A stretch of 36,022 nt of DNA from Defluviitaleaceae bacterium. GTDB lineage: Bacteria > Bacillota > Clostridia > Lachnospirales > WRAA01. The notes under the pieces were generated by a model. That model was not told where the DNA came from. It searched no databases and saw nothing but the letters and a program-made list of their open reading frames with translations. Where the stretch lies: contig WRAW01000019.1 in NCBI GenBank assembly GCA_009780015.1, positions 1 through 36,022 on the forward strand. The letters run 5' to 3'. Positions within the stretch are counted from its first letter, which is position 1; each line of letters starts with the position of its first letter. Shown here one piece after another: positions 1 to 8,260 of this stretch. The translations under genes were made by a program, and so were the position numbers.

Positions 1-126
1 GCTAAAATGTCGGTATGCCACTAGGTATCCCTCCGTTTTTAGTAGTTGTGTGGTGCTCCTACTATACCACGTTTGGGATATCTTGTGGTTTGTTTTTTAC
101 TGTTGCTCTTGTTATTGTAATTCACC

Positions 127-350
127 GTCCCCGCGAAGCCCGATTTTGGCTTCGTGGGGTGGACTAAGCGTAGTACCCGTAGAGGTACGCAAGGAACTGA
201 CGACGACCCAGGGTCCTCATAAAGCCAGGTTTTGGCTTTATGGGGTGAACTGTGGCGGAAAACCGGGGTCCCCCACGAAGCCTGGTTTTGGCTTCGTGGG
301 GTGGAGTTCAACCGCCAAGACAGCGTTCCAGTGTACTAATACAGGTTCTA
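127..350. repeat. Composite palindromic repeat (copy A) with three mini-hairpins
   Basis: Three related hairpin units lie at 127-164, 211-250 and 266-306. Each pairs a CGAAGCC-type arm with GGCTTCG across a short loop (AAAGCC/GGCTTT in the middle unit) and is followed by TGGGGTG. They are embedded in DNA that otherwise matches the repeat at 16771-16987: the GTACC/GGTACGC hairpin with AAGGAA and GACGACGA (about 170-207), then GGCGGAAAA, ACCGCCAAGAC and the terminal ACAGGTTCT. The copy therefore looks like a family member into which small palindromes were inserted or amplified. Its right tip contains the stop codon of the gene at 348-920. No left terminal repeat was found, and positions 1-126 show nothing I can assign. 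Confidence 0.7.
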
Positions 351-920
351 AATCCTGCGCATCAGTTCAGATATGTCCAAAGCCTTGAGCATTATTTCAA
401 TCTTGGTTCTTGCCGTCTCGTCGGCTGTGTTGGATTTTATCGCGCAAAGCATATTCCGCCTGCGTTCGGCGCTGTCCGCTTCGCGGACATCTCCCGACAT
501 AGCCTGTAAGCCCTTTTCCGGGCCATAGAAATCCATCAGGCGCTGCATTTCGATCAGCTTAACCAATATGCCCAGCGGCTTCTGGTACTTTCGCTCGATA
601 TGCGGTATTGCCGACTTTATTGTAACAAGCTCAGGCGTGAGGATCGGCGTGTCGTAAAACCCGTTTTTCGCGGCATGTCCGAAAGCATCGTCATCCTCGC
701 CCGGTGGTGAAGCTGTCTCCTTAGTCTCTGTGTCCGGGGCCTGACCCATATTACTAAACATTTGGAACATCCGTGCCATTTCCATAGCCTGTCTGATCTT
801 TGCAGATTGTTCGGCTGCGGCTTGTCCATCTTCATCCGCCTCGCCGGCACCGCCAAACATTTGCAGCATCATGGCCATCATGCTCGGCATATCGCTGCTT
901 GAGTTGTTCTCATGCTCCAT
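348..920 (-). CDS. Met-rich hypothetical protein, 190 aa
   Basis: I do not recognise this family. The N-terminus is polar, then comes a Met-rich stretch (MPSMMAMMLQMFGG, residues about 11-24), an acidic linker, a second Met-rich helix (ARMFQMFSNMG), and a charged C-terminal half (about 95-190) that looks helical (LGILVKLIEMQRLMDFYG). No signal peptide or clear membrane segment is visible. The start follows a GGAG/GGTGAG ribosome binding site. It is the last gene of the minus-strand series after the recombinase trio and the 39-residue Met/Gly-rich peptide, and shares the MMxMxLQMFGG flavour with that peptide, so the two may work together. Its stop codon lies in the tip of the palindromic repeat. 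The reading frame is well supported; the function is unknown. Confidence 0.7.
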   Translation of the reverse strand: MEHENNSSSDMPSMMAMMLQMFGGAGEADEDGQAAAEQSAKIRQAMEMARMFQMFSNMGQAPDTETKETASPPGEDDDAFGHAAKNGFYDTPILTPELVTIKSAIPHIERKYQKPLGILVKLIEMQRLMDFYGPEKGLQAMSGDVREADSAERRRNMLCAIKSNTADETARTKIEIMLKALDISELMRRI

Positions 921-941
921 CTCACCATCTCCACAAAGACG

Positions 942-974
942 ACCGCATACCGACTGTATAAATCGGTATGCGGT
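942..974. other. Perfect 12-bp inverted repeat (hairpin)
   Basis: ACCGCATACCGA at 942-953 pairs perfectly with TCGGTATGCGGT at 963-974 around a 9-nt loop. A TTTT run follows on the plus strand, so it resembles a plus-strand intrinsic terminator, but no plus-strand gene ends here. On the minus strand it lies in the leader of the 190-residue gene, where it could be an operator or an mRNA hairpin. Confidence 0.55.
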
Positions 975-989
975 TTTCGCTGCTTCTAC

Positions 990-1087
990 AGCAATTCCAC
1001 TTTAAACCAATCCCAATTTTTCCGGAACCCCGGCAGCAGCAGGCCGGGGATTCCAGAAAATTTGGTTTTTTCTCAAGTGCAATCGCT
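990..1087. repeat. Small palindromic repeat (copy F), MITE-like
   Basis: The arms run AGCAATTCCACTT..CCCCGGC (990-1034) and GCCGGGG..CAAGTGCAATCGCT (about 1042-1087) and pair over most of their length. The outer end resembles the terminal repeat of the element at 27954-28168 (AGC..TTCCACTT..AAACC..TCCCA), so the two appear related. It lies a few bases after the stop codon of the 39-residue peptide gene and before the 190-residue gene. It could act as a terminator or mRNA stabiliser. Confidence 0.6.
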
Positions 1088-1093
1088 ACATTA

Positions 1094-1213
1094 CTAACCT
1101 TCCATTGCACACATTCCCATGCCCTTGCCAGGCTGCATCATCGACATCAGCAGCATGAGCATCATCATATTGTCGCCGCCGCCAAATCCGCCTTGACCAC
1201 CCTGCATCATCAT
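1094..1213 (-). CDS. 39-aa Met/Gly-rich peptide coupled to recombinase gene
   Basis: This small gene opens with ATGATGATG, and its first ATG overlaps the TGA stop of rec3 (ATGA), a classic translational coupling. The product has a Gly-rich N-terminal part (QGGQGGFGGGD), a Met/Leu hydrophobic core (NMMMLMLLMSMMQPG, about residues 15-29) and a tail GKGMGMCAMEG. Thirteen or more of 39 residues are Met. The core could be a short amphipathic or membrane helix. The coupled start and its resemblance to the N-terminus of the next gene (348-920) argue that it is real. Function is not recognised. A chance ORF cannot be excluded without homologues. Confidence 0.5.
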   Translation of the reverse strand: MMMQGGQGGFGGGDNMMMLMLLMSMMQPGKGMGMCAMEG

Positions 1214-2085
1214 CGGCTGGTGTCAAGACTGCACAAAACGTCGTCGAACACAGCCTTAGGTATAATCGCTTCATGAGTATCCGGCACAACGATCCACCTA
1301 TCTCTTGGTACAGAGGTCTGCGGAGCCTTAAAATACAAGTGTTCGTACTTATGCCCCACCATGGAACCTGTATAGCGCTCGTCTTGCAGTATCCGCCTGA
1401 CTTTTGAACCGCTCCATCTTGCGTTAGGCGGCGGGACGTCCTTGGCGCTTAAAATTCTTGCAATCTCCGCCAGTCTTTCTCCGGCAGCGGCAAGCTCGAA
1501 AATATACCTGACTACCCACGCCGTATCTTCGTCAACCTCCAACTTATTCTTAACTTCGGCGGATTTTCTGTACCCATACGGCGCATTTGGCGCTATGAAC
1601 TCACCGCGCCTTATTTGGGCAAGTTTAGCGCTCCTTAGCTTTGCGGACAAATCCTTGCTGTAAAGGTCATAAACAAGCATTTTCAGTGCCAGTTCAATGC
1701 CGGACGCCGCGGTTGCCTCGCACGCGCTGTCATATCCATCGTTAATCGATATAAATCGGACGTCTAGGAAGGGAAACACTTGTTCAAGGAAATTTCCGAC
1801 CTCAATATAGCTTCGCCCAAAGCGAGACAAGTCCTTGACTACTATACAGTTGACCTCACGCTTCCCAACCTTTTCGAGCATCTCTACAACTCCGGGGCGA
1901 TTGAAGTTTGTGCCGCTGTACCCGTCGTCTGAGTACTCGACACGTCGGCAGTGTGACAGATTTTGGTGTTCATCAAGATATCTCGCTAGCATGTCACGTT
2001 GGTGCGCAATGCTGCCGCTCTCCCTCTCTTTTCCGTCATCCAGCGAAAGCCGCAGATACATTGCGACGACGTAATCACCTGACAT
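1210..2085 (-). CDS. Serine recombinase rec3, short form lacking C-terminal domain
   Basis: Serine recombinases cut DNA through a 5'-phosphoserine intermediate. The resolvase-type catalytic domain starts with VAMYLRLSLDD, which puts the nucleophile at about Ser14, followed by DDGYSGTNFNRPG, VKDLSRFGRSYIEVG and RFISINDGYDS. The Recombinase domain follows (RRGEFIAPNAPYGYRK to VRRILQDERYTG). The protein then stops at THEAIIPKAVFDDVLCSLDTSR, so the Cys-rich zinc ribbon and coiled-coil tail of full-length TnpX/TndX-type enzymes (500-560 aa) are missing. I chose the ATG at 2085 because it overlaps the rec2 stop by a few codons and begins at the usual family position; an upstream in-frame start at 2145 would lie inside rec2. 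It is the third gene of the trio. Confidence 0.85.
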   Translation of the reverse strand: MSGDYVVAMYLRLSLDDGKERESGSIAHQRDMLARYLDEHQNLSHCRRVEYSDDGYSGTNFNRPGVVEMLEKVGKREVNCIVVKDLSRFGRSYIEVGNFLEQVFPFLDVRFISINDGYDSACEATAASGIELALKMLVYDLYSKDLSAKLRSAKLAQIRRGEFIAPNAPYGYRKSAEVKNKLEVDEDTAWVVRYIFELAAAGERLAEIARILSAKDVPPPNARWSGSKVRRILQDERYTGSMVGHKYEHLYFKAPQTSVPRDRWIVVPDTHEAIIPKAVFDDVLCSLDTSR

Positions 2086-3010
2086 ACGCGGAGACGGCTT
2101 CAAAGTCCGCCTTGTCAACAATAGCTTCGTGCATGCCGGGGACATTTATCCACTCGTCTTGGCTGCGCCCCCGCTTACCTTGGGATACGCAACCGGTATA
2201 CACAGGATTGGTCAATATGTCCTTGACGGTTTCCGGCCTCCAGACGCAGGAAGCGTACCTGCCGCTTTGCACAAAACCCCGCCGGTATAGGTAACGACCC
2301 GGCGACAAAACCCCCAGCCCGTTAAGCCTTCGCGCTATCGCGGCATTGCTCAGGCCCTCAAGCTTCCAGCGGAAGATGTCCTTTACGATAGGAGCTGTTT
2401 CCGCGTTTACAATCAGCCTGTGCTTATCAGCTTGCGACTTCAAATATCCGAATGCCGCAAAGCCTCCGATAAATTCGCCTCGTTGCTGCTTTGTCCTTAA
2501 CGCGGCTCTTATTTTTTTGGAAATATCCTTGGCGTAAACATCGCTTATCAAGCATCTCAACGATATCGCAAGACAATCGAGGCTGCATGAATAGTCATGG
2601 TTGTCATATCCGTCGTTTACGGAGATGAACCTTGTGCCCAGGAACGGGAAGACTTTCTCCAGATAGTCGCCAGCCTCAATGTAGCTGCGCCCAAAGCGGG
2701 ACAAATCCTTGACTGCGATGCAATCAATCTCACCGCTCCTGACGTCCTTCATCATCTCGTTGAATTTGGGGCGGTCAAAGCTTGTTCCCGAGTACCCATT
2801 GTCCTGATATACCGCGCACAGCCTCAAGTCCCGGCGGCCCTCAACAAATTGCCTGACAAGCCGTACCTGATTTTCAATCGTATCGCTATTCCTCTTTCCG
2901 CTGTCCTCAATTGACAGCCGCGCGTAAATTGCTGTTTTGAAGGTTCTGCGATCTTGTTCACAATTATCATTGATTAATTCATTTGCGTTACGTCTGCTTT
3001 TGCGTGCCAT
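2075..3010 (-). CDS. Serine recombinase rec2, short form lacking C-terminal domain
   Basis: A 311-residue serine recombinase. Catalytic domain: TAIYARLSIEDSG with nucleophile about Ser33, DNGYSGTSFDRPKF, VKDLSRFGRSYIEAGDYL and RFISVNDGYDNH. The Recombinase domain extends through RGEFIGGFAAFGYLK and VKDILTNPVYTG. It ends at MHEAIVDKADFEAVSAYVR, almost the same domain boundary as rec3, so it also lacks the zinc ribbon. The start has a strong GAGGAGG ribosome binding site lying inside the end of rec1; the genes overlap by 37 bp, and the rec2 stop overlaps the rec3 start. All three were evidently co-translated. Two short partners that share the catalytic core but lack the DNA-binding tail suggest hetero-oligomer formation, which is inference. 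Confidence 0.88.
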   Translation of the reverse strand: MARKSRRNANELINDNCEQDRRTFKTAIYARLSIEDSGKRNSDTIENQVRLVRQFVEGRRDLRLCAVYQDNGYSGTSFDRPKFNEMMKDVRSGEIDCIAVKDLSRFGRSYIEAGDYLEKVFPFLGTRFISVNDGYDNHDYSCSLDCLAISLRCLISDVYAKDISKKIRAALRTKQQRGEFIGGFAAFGYLKSQADKHRLIVNAETAPIVKDIFRWKLEGLSNAAIARRLNGLGVLSPGRYLYRRGFVQSGRYASCVWRPETVKDILTNPVYTGCVSQGKRGRSQDEWINVPGMHEAIVDKADFEAVSAYVR

Positions 3011-4209
3011 ATTCCTAACGCCTCCTCATTCACAGTTAACGCTATGTCAAACGGAAATTGATATTTCAGCCGGATTTCCAGCTTGTTCCCCTCGTATACA
3101 AAAATCTTGTCAACCAGCTTCACTAGGATATCTCGGGAAAGGCCGACGATGTTCCCGCGCTCTTTGAAATTGGAAATCCATGTGTGCTCGGGCGTTCGGT
3201 TATGTATGACTTCTTCCATCTCATTATTAAGGCGGTCAAGGGCTTGCTCCGCTTCGCTGTGCAGCCTTGTGAAGTCCGCTTTATACTTCGTGTATTCCTC
3301 TTCATCGAGAATGCCGTCCTGCAAATCCTCGTACAACTTGGCCTTCCGCGTTTGATATTTGAGAATCTCCCGGCGCTTGGCCGCCGCCTGCTTATCCAGC
3401 TTCCGAACAGCCGGCTGCGTCATCGGCAGCGCTTCAACGCGGCGAAGAATGTTTCCAAAGTCTAAGGCATTGCCGATGTGGCTTTGTATTGTTTGCAAAA
3501 CCGCCTGCTCTACTATCTTCTCGCTGATATTATGGGGGCTGCAAGACTTGTAAGACTTATTGCTGACGCACACAAAATACACATACTTCCTGCCGTCCCC
3601 GGGCACACTCTTGCGTACCATGTTCTGGCCGCAATCCTTGCACTTGAGCAAGCCCGCGAATATGTATACGGCCTCCTGCGCGGGAGCGACGCGGACGTCG
3701 TGCTTTAGCAGTTCGGAAACAAGATCGAAATCAGCCTTGGAGACGACCGGCTCGTGAGTACCCTCAACGCGTATCCACTGTTCCTTGGGCTTGTCTATTC
3801 GATCATTGATTTTATAGCTTCTCGAGGTACGCTTGGCTTGTTCCAGAACTCCGGTATAGACCTCGTTCTTGAGCACGCGCGCGACGGAATTGGCCGACCA
3901 TGTTGCCTTCGCGCCGGTCTTGAAGCTTGTGCTGAATCTCATTCCACATTCGCGCTTGTACTCATAGGGCGAGAGAACTCCCATGCTGTTTAGCCGGTTC
4001 GCAATACCCTGGTTGCTAAGCCCCTCAATCCGCCACTTGAATATATCTCGAACAACATCCGCGGCGAACTCGTCAATAACAAGCCTGCTGCGGTTTGAAT
4101 CGTCCTTGCGGTAGCCGTACACGGCGAAAGAACCGATAAAGTCTCCCTTACGGCACTTGGTTTCAAGCTGGCTCTTTGTCTTTATCGAAATGTCGCGTGC
4201 GTATGCGTC
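2974..4209 (-). pseudogene. Serine recombinase rec1, C-terminal part (split gene)
   Basis: From position 4209 the minus strand encodes DAYARDISIKTK, then KGDFIGSFAVYGYRK, the Recombinase domain (VARVLKNEVYTGVLEQAK), a zinc ribbon (KCKDCGQNM..CVSNKSYKSC), a coiled coil and the family C-terminus. The upstream third of the protein is absent here: TAA lies just ahead, in DNA belonging to the inserted element. The missing catalytic part is at 16454-16029 on the same strand. Joining NLIKD to DAYARDIS at the shared GAC codon gives a normal recombinase of about 550 residues. As it stands this half has no proper start (a GTG at 4122 is possible), no catalytic serine, and is probably inactive. Confidence 0.88.
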
Positions 4210-4234
4210 GTTAGTAATATGTTGTTAAGGAACA
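4201..4234. other. Left element-host junction (attL/attR-like site)
   Basis: The host rec1 sequence ends at GTC (4207-4209) and element DNA begins. At 4223-4234 lies TGTTAAGGAACA, the reverse complement of TGTTCCTTAACA at 16011-16022 near the other end. The shared core at both junctions is GTC (GAC on the rec1 coding strand), with degenerate similarity TGYGTCSTT around it. The GA dinucleotide fits what is known of TnpX/TndX-type large serine recombinases, which use a central GA. Confidence 0.65.
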
Positions 4235-4245
4235 ATTATTGATTA

Positions 4246-7200
4246 TCAATCGAACTTTGCAAGAAGCTTGCCTGAAACCTCCGCAACTTCATCAAAATCA
4301 CCATACAGCAGGTGCTCAGAGATCGCGCCGAGCATTTCCTTTATTGGCTGCGACCAAGTCAACGCTCTCAGCTCATTTATCACGTCTTCTGCGACGCTTA
4401 CGTCATATTCCTCGCACGCCGCCTTTATTACCACAATTTTTTCGCGTAACAACGCATTGCCCTCATCTGTTTCATCCAAGAAATCGCCCTCAGCGTCGAC
4501 TTCTTCCTCTAGGGGTTTAAGGCTTGCGACAAATGCCTTTAATTCATTAAGAAACTCGGGCGTTTCGGCAATTATCGCCTCTGTGTTATCCTCACGTCCC
4601 AATTCTTCCAGCTTCATGGCTGCGGCTGACAGATCCATCTTTCCAACATTCGCCAAAGCGCTCTTCATGCCATGTACGTGTATTACATACGTTCGCAGCT
4701 CGTTCTCATCCTTAGGGCCGCCCTTTTCGGCTATACCCTCCAGCACAGCCAGAGATCTCGACGCATCTTTCATAACTATTTCAATAAACTGCGGATCAAC
4801 CTCCGGCTTTTGAGCATCGCTTGCGACGGCTTGCGGCTGCTTTTCCAGAGCCTGTTGACGCGCCGCTTCCACGACTTCCGATGGATTTTTATCACGTACA
4901 AGCTTATTAAGTATCACATTCAAATTGCGTATATCAATAGGTTTGGATATAAAATCGTCGAACTCGTTTCCAAGAAATATCTGCGCCTGCCCCGCTACGG
5001 CGTTAGCGGTAAGCGCGACGATAGGCTTGGTATAACCTATTTCGCGTAAGCGTTTAGTTGTTTCTATTCCGTCCATCTGCGGCATCATATGATCCATAAA
5101 TATAACATCGTATTCCTTGCCGCTCTTGACTTTCTCAATCGCGGAGAATCCGCTGTCCGACGAGTCCACCTTCAGTCCATAAGGGGTCATGAGTCCCCTG
5201 GCCACATATATATTTGTCTCGACGTCGTCTACAATCAATATCTTCCCGTACGGCATATATTCGCGGGTGATCTGAACCCGCTTCATCTGCGCGCGGCTGC
5301 GTGTGCGGAACTGACGAAGGCTGTCGGCCAGCTCCTCGCCAATAGGTTCGCAGTCAACCTTGCCTTGAAGCAGGCGGGCAATGAAAATAGACCCCTTGCC
5401 CGGCTCGCTCTCTACAATGATCTCTCCGTTCATTAGCTGTATCAGATTCTTTGTGATATTCATACCAAGGCCCGTACCTTCCGTATTACGGTTGGCCTCC
5501 ATATTAAAACGCGAAAATTCATCAAAAAGCTGACTTACCTGCTCCTCCGTCATACCTTGCCCCGTGTCACTTACCGCAATTACCAGTACTGCTTCATCGC
5601 TTTTTTCCGCTTCTTCAAAGCTTACCATAAGCTTGACCAAGCCGGACTTGGTGTACTTGAAAGCGTTAGACAGCAAGTTATTAAGAATCTGTTTGATGCG
5701 AAGCTCATCGCCTATCATATAAGTTGGTACATTTTCGTCCACATGAAGCTCAAACTCGATAGGCTTGCTGCCGATGCGCATCATATTAAGCTGTGCGGTG
5801 TCGCTTACCAAGCTCGCGATTTCATATTTGTCTATCAGAAGCTCTAATTTTCCGGCCTCTATTTTAGACAGGTCAAGTATGTCATTAATAATGCTGAGCA
5901 GCATGTCTCCCGATGCGTAAATTTTTTCAAAAGCTTCCTTTGTCTCCGAGGAAATGCCTGGGTCCAGCAGCTGGATTTCCGTAATACCCAAGATAGCGTT
6001 CATAGGCGTACGTATTTCGTGGCTCATGGTGCTAAGGAACGCGCTCTTTGCGGCGTTGGCCTCTTCGGCCTCTTGTTTTTGGTGTTTTGCCTCAAATATC
6101 AGGTTTTTCGTCTCTGTTACGTCCAGCAGCGCGCCAGATATATGCATCGGTTTGCCGTGCTCGTCCCTGACGGTTTCGCCAACATCGCGGTAGTAAGCGT
6201 ATTCCCCGTTTTTCTTTCGCATACGGTACTCTACATCATAAGGAATTTTTCCGGTTCTATCCAGGATGTGCTTCTCGAAAGCGCCCAGCACAGGTTCTAT
6301 ATCGTCCAAGTGTATACACCCGAGCACGCTGTCAAATACGTTGGGGAAATCGCTCTCATCCGTAAATCCAAGCATCCACCTGAATTCATCGGAATACGTG
6401 AAAGGATTTTCAGGATTGGTCGGGTCGTCAATATTTTCAATAATCATATCCCACATGCCGATACCAGCAGCTTTTATCATAAGGTGAATCTTGTTAAGCT
6501 GGTGTTCATTTTCGATTAATGCAACCTTTGTAGCCGTTATATCCAGCATAGCGCCGGACATATGAACGACTTTGCCGTTCTTGTCCCGCATGGTTTCGGC
6601 AGAATCGCGGTAATAACCATATTCGCCGTTTTTGTTCATTATCCTATATTCAATGTCATAAGGGGTTCTTCCGGTCGTGTCTAAAATGTGATTCTCAAGG
6701 GCAGTTATCACGCGGTCAATATCCTCAGGGTGTATGGCTTTGACAACACTGCTTGCTAAATTAGGGAACTCGTCCTCACTATTGTAGCCCAGCAAGCCCC
6801 TGAAATCGTCCGACCAAGTGAACTTATTATCTAAATCGGTAGGATCGTCTTTTATGACATCCATATCCCACATGCCAATCTTGGTGGCTTTAACCATCAG
6901 GTTCATTTTAGCCAGTTGCATCTCATTGATACGAACCATTTCTTCCGCACGCTTTTGAGCCTGCACCAAATCTGTAATTTCATAGCCTGATATTAAATAA
7001 GTGGTAATTACTCCGCTGTAATCCCGTATAGGCACAATAACCTGATCCGCGTTAAAAGGGTCACCATTGGGCGATACCATGTCGATTTTATACCTGTATA
7101 TTTTCCCAGTTAGTTTGACACGGTCAAAGTTTTTTCCTAAAACTTCGGCCTCATTTGCGGGAATTGCCTCAAAAATAGTTTTCCCCAGAAGATTTACAGG

Positions 7201-8241
7201 GTTGTAACCCTGATTTTTAGCATAATCATTTATAAAAGCAAATCTGTAATCGTGGTCGAATATAACAATGGCACATTGCAAATTATTTAGATACTGATGG
7301 ACATTCCCGGCCACATTGTCGATACTGTCAATAATTTTATTGAAGTCGCCCTTCGCCGAATATCTTGCTTTGTTTGAGCTCAAGTTTCCTTCAATAATCT
7401 CTCTGCTCACTCTCTGTGTTTCGTCAATCATAGCAGCAAGGTCGCTTTGCATATTGCGAAAGGCTTGCGCAAGCTTTCCGACTTCGTCGCCTGAAGTAAA
7501 CGGTATCTGTGCGGCCATGTCTCCATCGGCGATTTTATTGGAAGCCTCACACAAAAGATTCAACGGCCCGCCGATATTGTGTCTTACCCAAATAATCGGC
7601 ATCCATATAATGACCGCTACAATACCTAAGATGGTGGCAATCATTGTTAACGCAAAAGAATTGCTGCGCGCAAATAGGTCGGAAACGTCAATTGTTACGC
7701 CAACCACACCCATAGGGTTCATGTTTTGGTTAAAAATCGGGGCATACGCGGCAATTACAAAGCTGTCATCCACGCCGGAAGGAATAACCTCCGACACGGC
7801 AGCCCTTCCATATAGCTGGGCATTAAAAAATTCCGGCGGAAAAACCTCATATGGAATAATTGTGTTAAGGTCGGCTGTGCGAAACTCGTGAGGAAGCAGA
7901 GCTTCCATAAATGTAATCAAACCAATATCCTGATCCGCTATCCCGGCAAACATAAATGACGCGCCAACAGCGCTTTTTGCCTGATTAAACCGGTTTTGCA
8001 TGATAGTGTAATAATCGTTCTTTTCGTTTTCTTCAATGGCCCGTATCATCTCGTCAGAATCAATAGACGAGGCAAGGGTCTGGGCAATGGCAATCGCTCT
8101 GTTTCCATGGTCATTAATAGGGTTATTACGATAAACTACATAGGAAAGAATGGCAATTGAAGCCGTACTAATCAAAATAGCGGACATTGTCATGATCGTA
8201 ATCTTTGCCGCCAGCGATATTGATCTTTTACTTGTATCCAT
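4246..8241 (-). CDS. Hybrid sensor histidine kinase (HAMP-PAS3-HisKA-REC-Hpt)
   Basis: A 1331-residue membrane sensor kinase. A transmembrane segment at about 12-35 is followed by an external Cache-like sensor region and a second segment near 195-220 (ATILGIVAVIIWMPIIWV), then HAMP. Three PAS domains follow; the second and third are clear duplicates (IGMWDM..DDPT..HPEDID / HLDDIE..YRDSAETMRDKNGK / YRDVGETVRDEHGK). The HisKA phospho-acceptor is in MSHEIRTPMN (His about 740). ATPase boxes are NNLLSNAFKY, DTGQGM and GTGLGM. A receiver domain has its Asp near 1049 (VIFMDHMMPQMDG) and an Hpt domain its His near 1190 (HVHGMKSAL). The ATG at 8241 follows GGAGG. It lies 19 bp after the HD-GYP regulator and ends about 37 bp from the element boundary. 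The signal it senses is unknown; a multistep phosphorelay to the neighbouring regulator is inferred. Confidence 0.93.
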   Translation of the reverse strand: MDTSKRSISLAAKITIMTMSAILISTASIAILSYVVYRNNPINDHGNRAIAIAQTLASSIDSDEMIRAIEENEKNDYYTIMQNRFNQAKSAVGASFMFAGIADQDIGLITFMEALLPHEFRTADLNTIIPYEVFPPEFFNAQLYGRAAVSEVIPSGVDDSFVIAAYAPIFNQNMNPMGVVGVTIDVSDLFARSNSFALTMIATILGIVAVIIWMPIIWVRHNIGGPLNLLCEASNKIADGDMAAQIPFTSGDEVGKLAQAFRNMQSDLAAMIDETQRVSREIIEGNLSSNKARYSAKGDFNKIIDSIDNVAGNVHQYLNNLQCAIVIFDHDYRFAFINDYAKNQGYNPVNLLGKTIFEAIPANEAEVLGKNFDRVKLTGKIYRYKIDMVSPNGDPFNADQVIVPIRDYSGVITTYLISGYEITDLVQAQKRAEEMVRINEMQLAKMNLMVKATKIGMWDMDVIKDDPTDLDNKFTWSDDFRGLLGYNSEDEFPNLASSVVKAIHPEDIDRVITALENHILDTTGRTPYDIEYRIMNKNGEYGYYRDSAETMRDKNGKVVHMSGAMLDITATKVALIENEHQLNKIHLMIKAAGIGMWDMIIENIDDPTNPENPFTYSDEFRWMLGFTDESDFPNVFDSVLGCIHLDDIEPVLGAFEKHILDRTGKIPYDVEYRMRKKNGEYAYYRDVGETVRDEHGKPMHISGALLDVTETKNLIFEAKHQKQEAEEANAAKSAFLSTMSHEIRTPMNAILGITEIQLLDPGISSETKEAFEKIYASGDMLLSIINDILDLSKIEAGKLELLIDKYEIASLVSDTAQLNMMRIGSKPIEFELHVDENVPTYMIGDELRIKQILNNLLSNAFKYTKSGLVKLMVSFEEAEKSDEAVLVIAVSDTGQGMTEEQVSQLFDEFSRFNMEANRNTEGTGLGMNITKNLIQLMNGEIIVESEPGKGSIFIARLLQGKVDCEPIGEELADSLRQFRTRSRAQMKRVQITREYMPYGKILIVDDVETNIYVARGLMTPYGLKVDSSDSGFSAIEKVKSGKEYDVIFMDHMMPQMDGIETTKRLREIGYTKPIVALTANAVAGQAQIFLGNEFDDFISKPIDIRNLNVILNKLVRDKNPSEVVEAARQQALEKQPQAVASDAQKPEVDPQFIEIVMKDASRSLAVLEGIAEKGGPKDENELRTYVIHVHGMKSALANVGKMDLSAAAMKLEELGREDNTEAIIAETPEFLNELKAFVASLKPLEEEVDAEGDFLDETDEGNALLREKIVVIKAACEEYDVSVAEDVINELRALTWSQPIKEMLGAISEHLLYGDFDEVAEVSGKLLAKFD

Positions 8242-8260
8242 TAACAGCCGCCTCCAGGTT

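Noticed and set aside
127-306. Possible short CRISPR array (three similar units)
   Set aside because: Units are complete hairpins at uneven distances, differ from one another, and have no uniform spacers or cas genes nearby.
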